NCBI GenBank assembly: GCA_029261895.1
Contig: JAJDAK010000082.1
Location: 1-56,291, forward strand
DNA length: 56,291 nt
Direction: 5' to 3'
Origin: Deltaproteobacteria bacterium
Lineage (GTDB): Bacteria > Myxococcota_A > UBA9160 > SZUA-336
The position numbers were made by a program, and so were the translations under genes. Positions 54,149 through 56,291 of this stretch are shown here, piece by piece (the first letter of the stretch is position 1; each line of letters starts with the position of its first letter). Below the pieces are notes generated by a model. It was not told the origin of the DNA, searched no databases, and saw only the letters and a list, made by a program, of their open reading frames with translations.

Positions 54149-54421
54149 CTAGACCGCACCCTCTTTAAGCTCTTGCTGTACTCTTTCGGCAAGGAAGAGC
54201 TTGATGAGTGACTGGTAAGGGACGTCGTGTTTGTGAGCGAGGAGCTTGATTTCTTCCAGGATGTGCGCGGGAAGTCGGAGTGAGATGGTCTTCAATGACG
54301 GTCGGAGGTCGGCAAGAACGGCCTTCTCGGCCGTCGACCAATCTACGACGTCGGTTGAATCCTGCGTCGACCAGAACTCACGCTCCTCATTCTCGTTCTT
54401 GAACTTTCGTTTCTTACCCAT
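54149..54421 (-). CDS. brnA: BrnA-like antitoxin
   Basis: The 90-aa protein has an acidic N-terminal part (KNENEEREFWSTQDSTDVVDW) and a C-terminal ribbon-helix-helix (TISLRLPAHILEEIKLLAHKHDVPYQSLIKLFLAERV), the BrnA/CopG layout. BrnA binds BrnT and represses its own operon. It follows brnT with an 8-nt overlap. ATG 54421. Confidence 0.82.
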   Translation of the reverse strand: MGKKRKFKNENEEREFWSTQDSTDVVDWSTAEKAVLADLRPSLKTISLRLPAHILEEIKLLAHKHDVPYQSLIKLFLAERVQQELKEGAV

Positions 54422-54719
54422 AAGTGAAATATGCCTCTCGCTCTCGCTTTGTCATATCGCGAGCAGAAATCACACGGATCAATTCGCTACGGACAGTACA
54501 CACGACAAAAAGTTTTCGACCTGCATTTGTTCTTCCAAGGACCAGAATCCGGTCTTCACGATCGGAGTGCGCAACGTCCGGAACCACGACCAACGGCTGA
54601 TTAAAGAATACTTGCTCGCACTCACCATCGGAGACCTGGTGCCGTTCCCAGTTCTTGCTCGAGTTGCCATCGTCCCAATCAAACCCCGTACAGGCGCGTA
54701 GTTGATCAATCGGATCCAC
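54414..54719 (-). CDS. brnT: BrnT-like ribonuclease toxin
   Basis: BrnT is an RNase toxin that blocks translation. The product (about 101 aa from GTG 54719; TTG 54740 possible) has FDWDDGNSSKNWERHQVS, a mid-section EQVFFNQPLVVVPD, DREDRILVLGRTN and RVISARDMTKREREAYF. These are the BrnT fold motifs with the conserved basic residues. A longer start at 54740 would lie within the -10 box. The promoter and palindrome at 54729-54756 point to autorepression. Confidence 0.82.
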   Translation of the reverse strand: MDPIDQLRACTGFDWDDGNSSKNWERHQVSDGECEQVFFNQPLVVVPDVAHSDREDRILVLGRTNAGRKLFVVCTVRSELIRVISARDMTKREREAYFTYG

Positions 54720-54728
54720 AGCTATTAG

Positions 54729-54756
54729 TGTATATTGCAACCATATACATCGTCAA
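54729..54756 (-). promoter_or_regulatory. brnTA promoter with overlapping palindrome
   Basis: On the minus strand TTGACG (54756-54751) and TATACA (54734-54729) are 16 nt apart. TGTATAT-tgcaacc-ATATACA (54729-54749) is a perfect 7-7-7 inverted repeat over the -10 box and spacer, a likely BrnA operator. The predicted start is next to the brnT start codon. Confidence 0.65.
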
Positions 54757-54942
54757 TCCCCCACCGAGGCTTGAGTCCAGCTGCCCAACGCTCTGATCCA
54801 GCGAATTCAGCCCAAATCGAGGCTCAAATCCGGTGCCGTATAGTGCCGTCGCGCCGGCACGGATGCAGGCCAGTGCAGCGGAATACACCCGCTCGCAAGG
54901 CCGCAGACGTAACTACACGTTATTCGTCGGGGTCTTGGCCTT

Positions 54943-54988
54943 CTGAAAATCCGCGTGTCGGCGGTTCGATTCCGCCCTGCGCCACCAC
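54943..54988 (+). repeat. attR: copy of the tRNA-Phe 3' end
   Basis: The 46 bp are identical to 43277-43322. There is no 5' half of a tRNA before them (the sequence is GGGGTCTTGGCCTT), so it is not a functional tRNA. The stretch 54757-54942 between brnT's promoter and this site has no gene I can support. Confidence 0.88.
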
Positions 54989-55014
54989 TTGAGTGCGGTC
55001 CATACCGGACACAT

Positions 55015-56273
55015 GGGTAACGGTTTATACCGGAGACATAGGTAACACTTTAGCACCGAAGGGGTTCTTCGCAGGTTCGAGCCTGGCGGCCTCGTGATCA
55101 AAGAATCCCAGGTCGTAGTGCATAAAGCTAACGAGCCAGATTTTGTCTTCGACCTCCTTGATGCCGACGTTCTGGCCGGCCAAGACGCTACTGAGATTGA
55201 TTTTCCGCGATCCCAGGCAGAGGCGTCCGCACTGAGTGACGGTGATCGTCTTGTCATGGAAGGGATACTCGAGTTTCTCCAGGCCGCGATAGGGTCGGGT
55301 GGAGGGGTTGTAGACTTCTGCTGGAAACTTCATTCCGAGTGCCTGATGTGGCCGCTCTTGGTTGTACTCGTCGATGAAGTCATCGAACTTGGCCTGCTGT
55401 TGGAGAAAGTTCTGAGCCGCCGGCTGGGTGGCTTCCTTTTTCAGTGTGAGATGCATCCGCTCATGACGACCGTTTTGTTCGGGATGTCCTGGCTTGATCC
55501 GTTCGATCTCGATCCCCAGCCGCAGCCACCACACCGAGAGTTTGGAGAGGCCAAACAAGCTATGCGGACTCGCAAAGGGAACCCCATTGTCGGTCCGGAT
55601 GGCGTTCGGGAGTCCGAAGTCTTTGAAGGCGCGCTCAAATATGCCAAAGGCGTACTTCTCCTTGGTGGTGGACAGCGCATCGCAGGCCAGCAGATACCGA
55701 CTCGAGAAATCGCTAATCGTGAGTGGGTAGCAGTAGCGATGATCCGCCAACATGAACTCGCCCTTGTAATCGGCACACCAAAGCTCGTTGGGACGGCGGG
55801 CTTTGGATAGCGCGGTGCCTTGGGCTTTATAGCGACGGCGTCTGCGTCGCTGGACGAGTCCATGACGATCCAAGATCGAATGCACGGTGCTGATTGCAGG
55901 CACCCGAAGATCCGGGTAGCGCCTCCGGAGGCGCTCCCGGATCTTCGGGGCTCCCCAGTGGGGCTTTTCCTTCTTAAGCCGAACGATGACCTTCTCGACT
56001 TGCATCGGCAGCTGGTTGGCTTGTCGATACGGGCGTCGAGAGCGATCCGTCAGCCCCTCGAGTCCGCTGTCCTGGTAGCGATCAAAGATCTTGTAGCCGG
56101 TCTTCCGCGAGATCCCGAACTCCCGGCAAAGCGGCGCCATCTTCTCCCCATCCAGTAGCCGCGCTACGAAACGAAGCCGTTCATCCATCTTGTAACACTC
56201 CTTCCAGGGCACTTTGCTCTCCCTTGCAAAGACCCAAAAGTGTTACCCATGTGACCGGTTTGAACTGTTACCC
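55015..56273. mobile_element. IS481-type insertion sequence
   Basis: A single transposase gene is bounded by imperfect 37-bp inverted repeats, 55015-55051 (GGGTAACGGTTTATACCGGA...) and 56237-56273. They match at 31 of 37 positions. The length of about 1.26 kb is in the IS481 range. A second copy of the ACCGG-x-ACAT-x-GGTAAC motif just outside the left repeat (55004-55021) suggests a nested or reiterated end. It sits 26 bp past attR, so it may have inserted into the island border. Confidence 0.8.
55025..56188 (-). CDS. IS481-family transposase
   Basis: From ATG 56188 (AAGGAG 10 nt upstream; frame open to 56212) the 387-aa protein has a helix-turn-helix (MAPLCREFGISRKTGYKIFDRYQ) and an HTH_29-type linker (WGAPKIRERLRR). 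The DDE core has Asp in WCADYKGEF, Asp in RTDNGVPF and Glu in NGRHERMH. These are the catalytic residues of the IS481/IS3 rve family. It has no frameshift and may be active. It fills almost the whole IS element. Confidence 0.93.
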   Translation of the reverse strand: MDERLRFVARLLDGEKMAPLCREFGISRKTGYKIFDRYQDSGLEGLTDRSRRPYRQANQLPMQVEKVIVRLKKEKPHWGAPKIRERLRRRYPDLRVPAISTVHSILDRHGLVQRRRRRRYKAQGTALSKARRPNELWCADYKGEFMLADHRYCYPLTISDFSSRYLLACDALSTTKEKYAFGIFERAFKDFGLPNAIRTDNGVPFASPHSLFGLSKLSVWWLRLGIEIERIKPGHPEQNGRHERMHLTLKKEATQPAAQNFLQQQAKFDDFIDEYNQERPHQALGMKFPAEVYNPSTRPYRGLEKLEYPFHDKTITVTQCGRLCLGSRKINLSSVLAGQNVGIKEVEDKIWLVSFMHYDLGFFDHEAARLEPAKNPFGAKVLPMSPV

Positions 56274-56291
56274 CTCTCTCGGGAAGGGCAC

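Noticed and set aside
54943..54988. Second tRNA-Phe gene
   Set aside because: Only the 3' part exists; the D arm and 5' acceptor strand are absent, so it is an integration scar.

Overview
The window is a 56 kb piece of a GC-rich, Gram-negative bacterial chromosome, almost certainly from an uncultured member of the old 'Deltaproteobacteria' (Myxococcota/Bdellovibrionota-like). That placement is inference. It rests on outer-membrane-type lipoproteins, HrcA/CIRCE-type heat-shock control, cysteine-rich secreted proteins with calcium-binding thrombospondin-3/dockerin repeats, and a histone-fold protein of the kind known from Bdellovibrio. No rRNA or ribosomal marker is present to fix the lineage.

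Layout. 1-3.7 kb: a large secreted cysteine-rich protein cut by the window edge, then a degraded copy of such a protein's C-terminus and two similar terminators. 3.8-7.7 kb (minus): a primary-type sigma factor, then lexA followed by two pterin synthase paralogues and folE in one tight operon. 7.8-13.4 kb (plus): a polytopic membrane/TPR protein coupled to asnS, then groES-groEL behind a sigma-70 promoter and a CIRCE-like palindrome. 13.4-14.1 kb (plus): arsR-arsI, an organoarsenical detoxification pair. 14.2-16.4 kb (minus): a small secreted repeat protein, efp and a zinc alcohol dehydrogenase. 16.6-17.9 kb (plus): a REC-PilZ protein. 17.9-28.7 kb (minus): lon, thiL, a five-gene chemosensory set (mcp, cheW, cheY, cheA, cheC), larB, larC, an alpha/beta hydrolase and a histone. 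28.8-36.6 kb (minus): hemW-hrcA-grpE-dnaK-dnaJ and an LpoA-like lipoprotein. 36.6-43.2 kb: an M16 protease, gamma-glutamyltransferase, a lipoprotein cyclophilin and two divergent c-type cytochromes.

43.2-55.0 kb is a genomic island at the 3' half of a tRNA-Phe gene. The last 46 bp of the tRNA region recur exactly about 11.7 kb away. The island holds an array of four hairpins abutting the tRNA, an IS3-type remnant, two toxin-antitoxin-like modules (an RHH-like/nucleotidyltransferase pair and BrnTA), and a tightly overlapping six-gene signalling operon. That operon encodes three related histidine kinases (heme-c DUF3365, MHYT and cytosolic PAS sensors) and three response regulators (REC-HDOD, REC-degenerate HD, REC-only). 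Two near-identical 26-bp repeats and gene fragments flank the operon. An IS481-type element sits just outside the second repeat and ends the window.

The most interesting items are the histone-fold protein, the tRNA-Phe island with its multi-sensor phosphorelay, the hairpin array, the new toxin-antitoxin-like pair with a 20-bp perfect palindrome, and the Cys-less pterin synthase paralogue.
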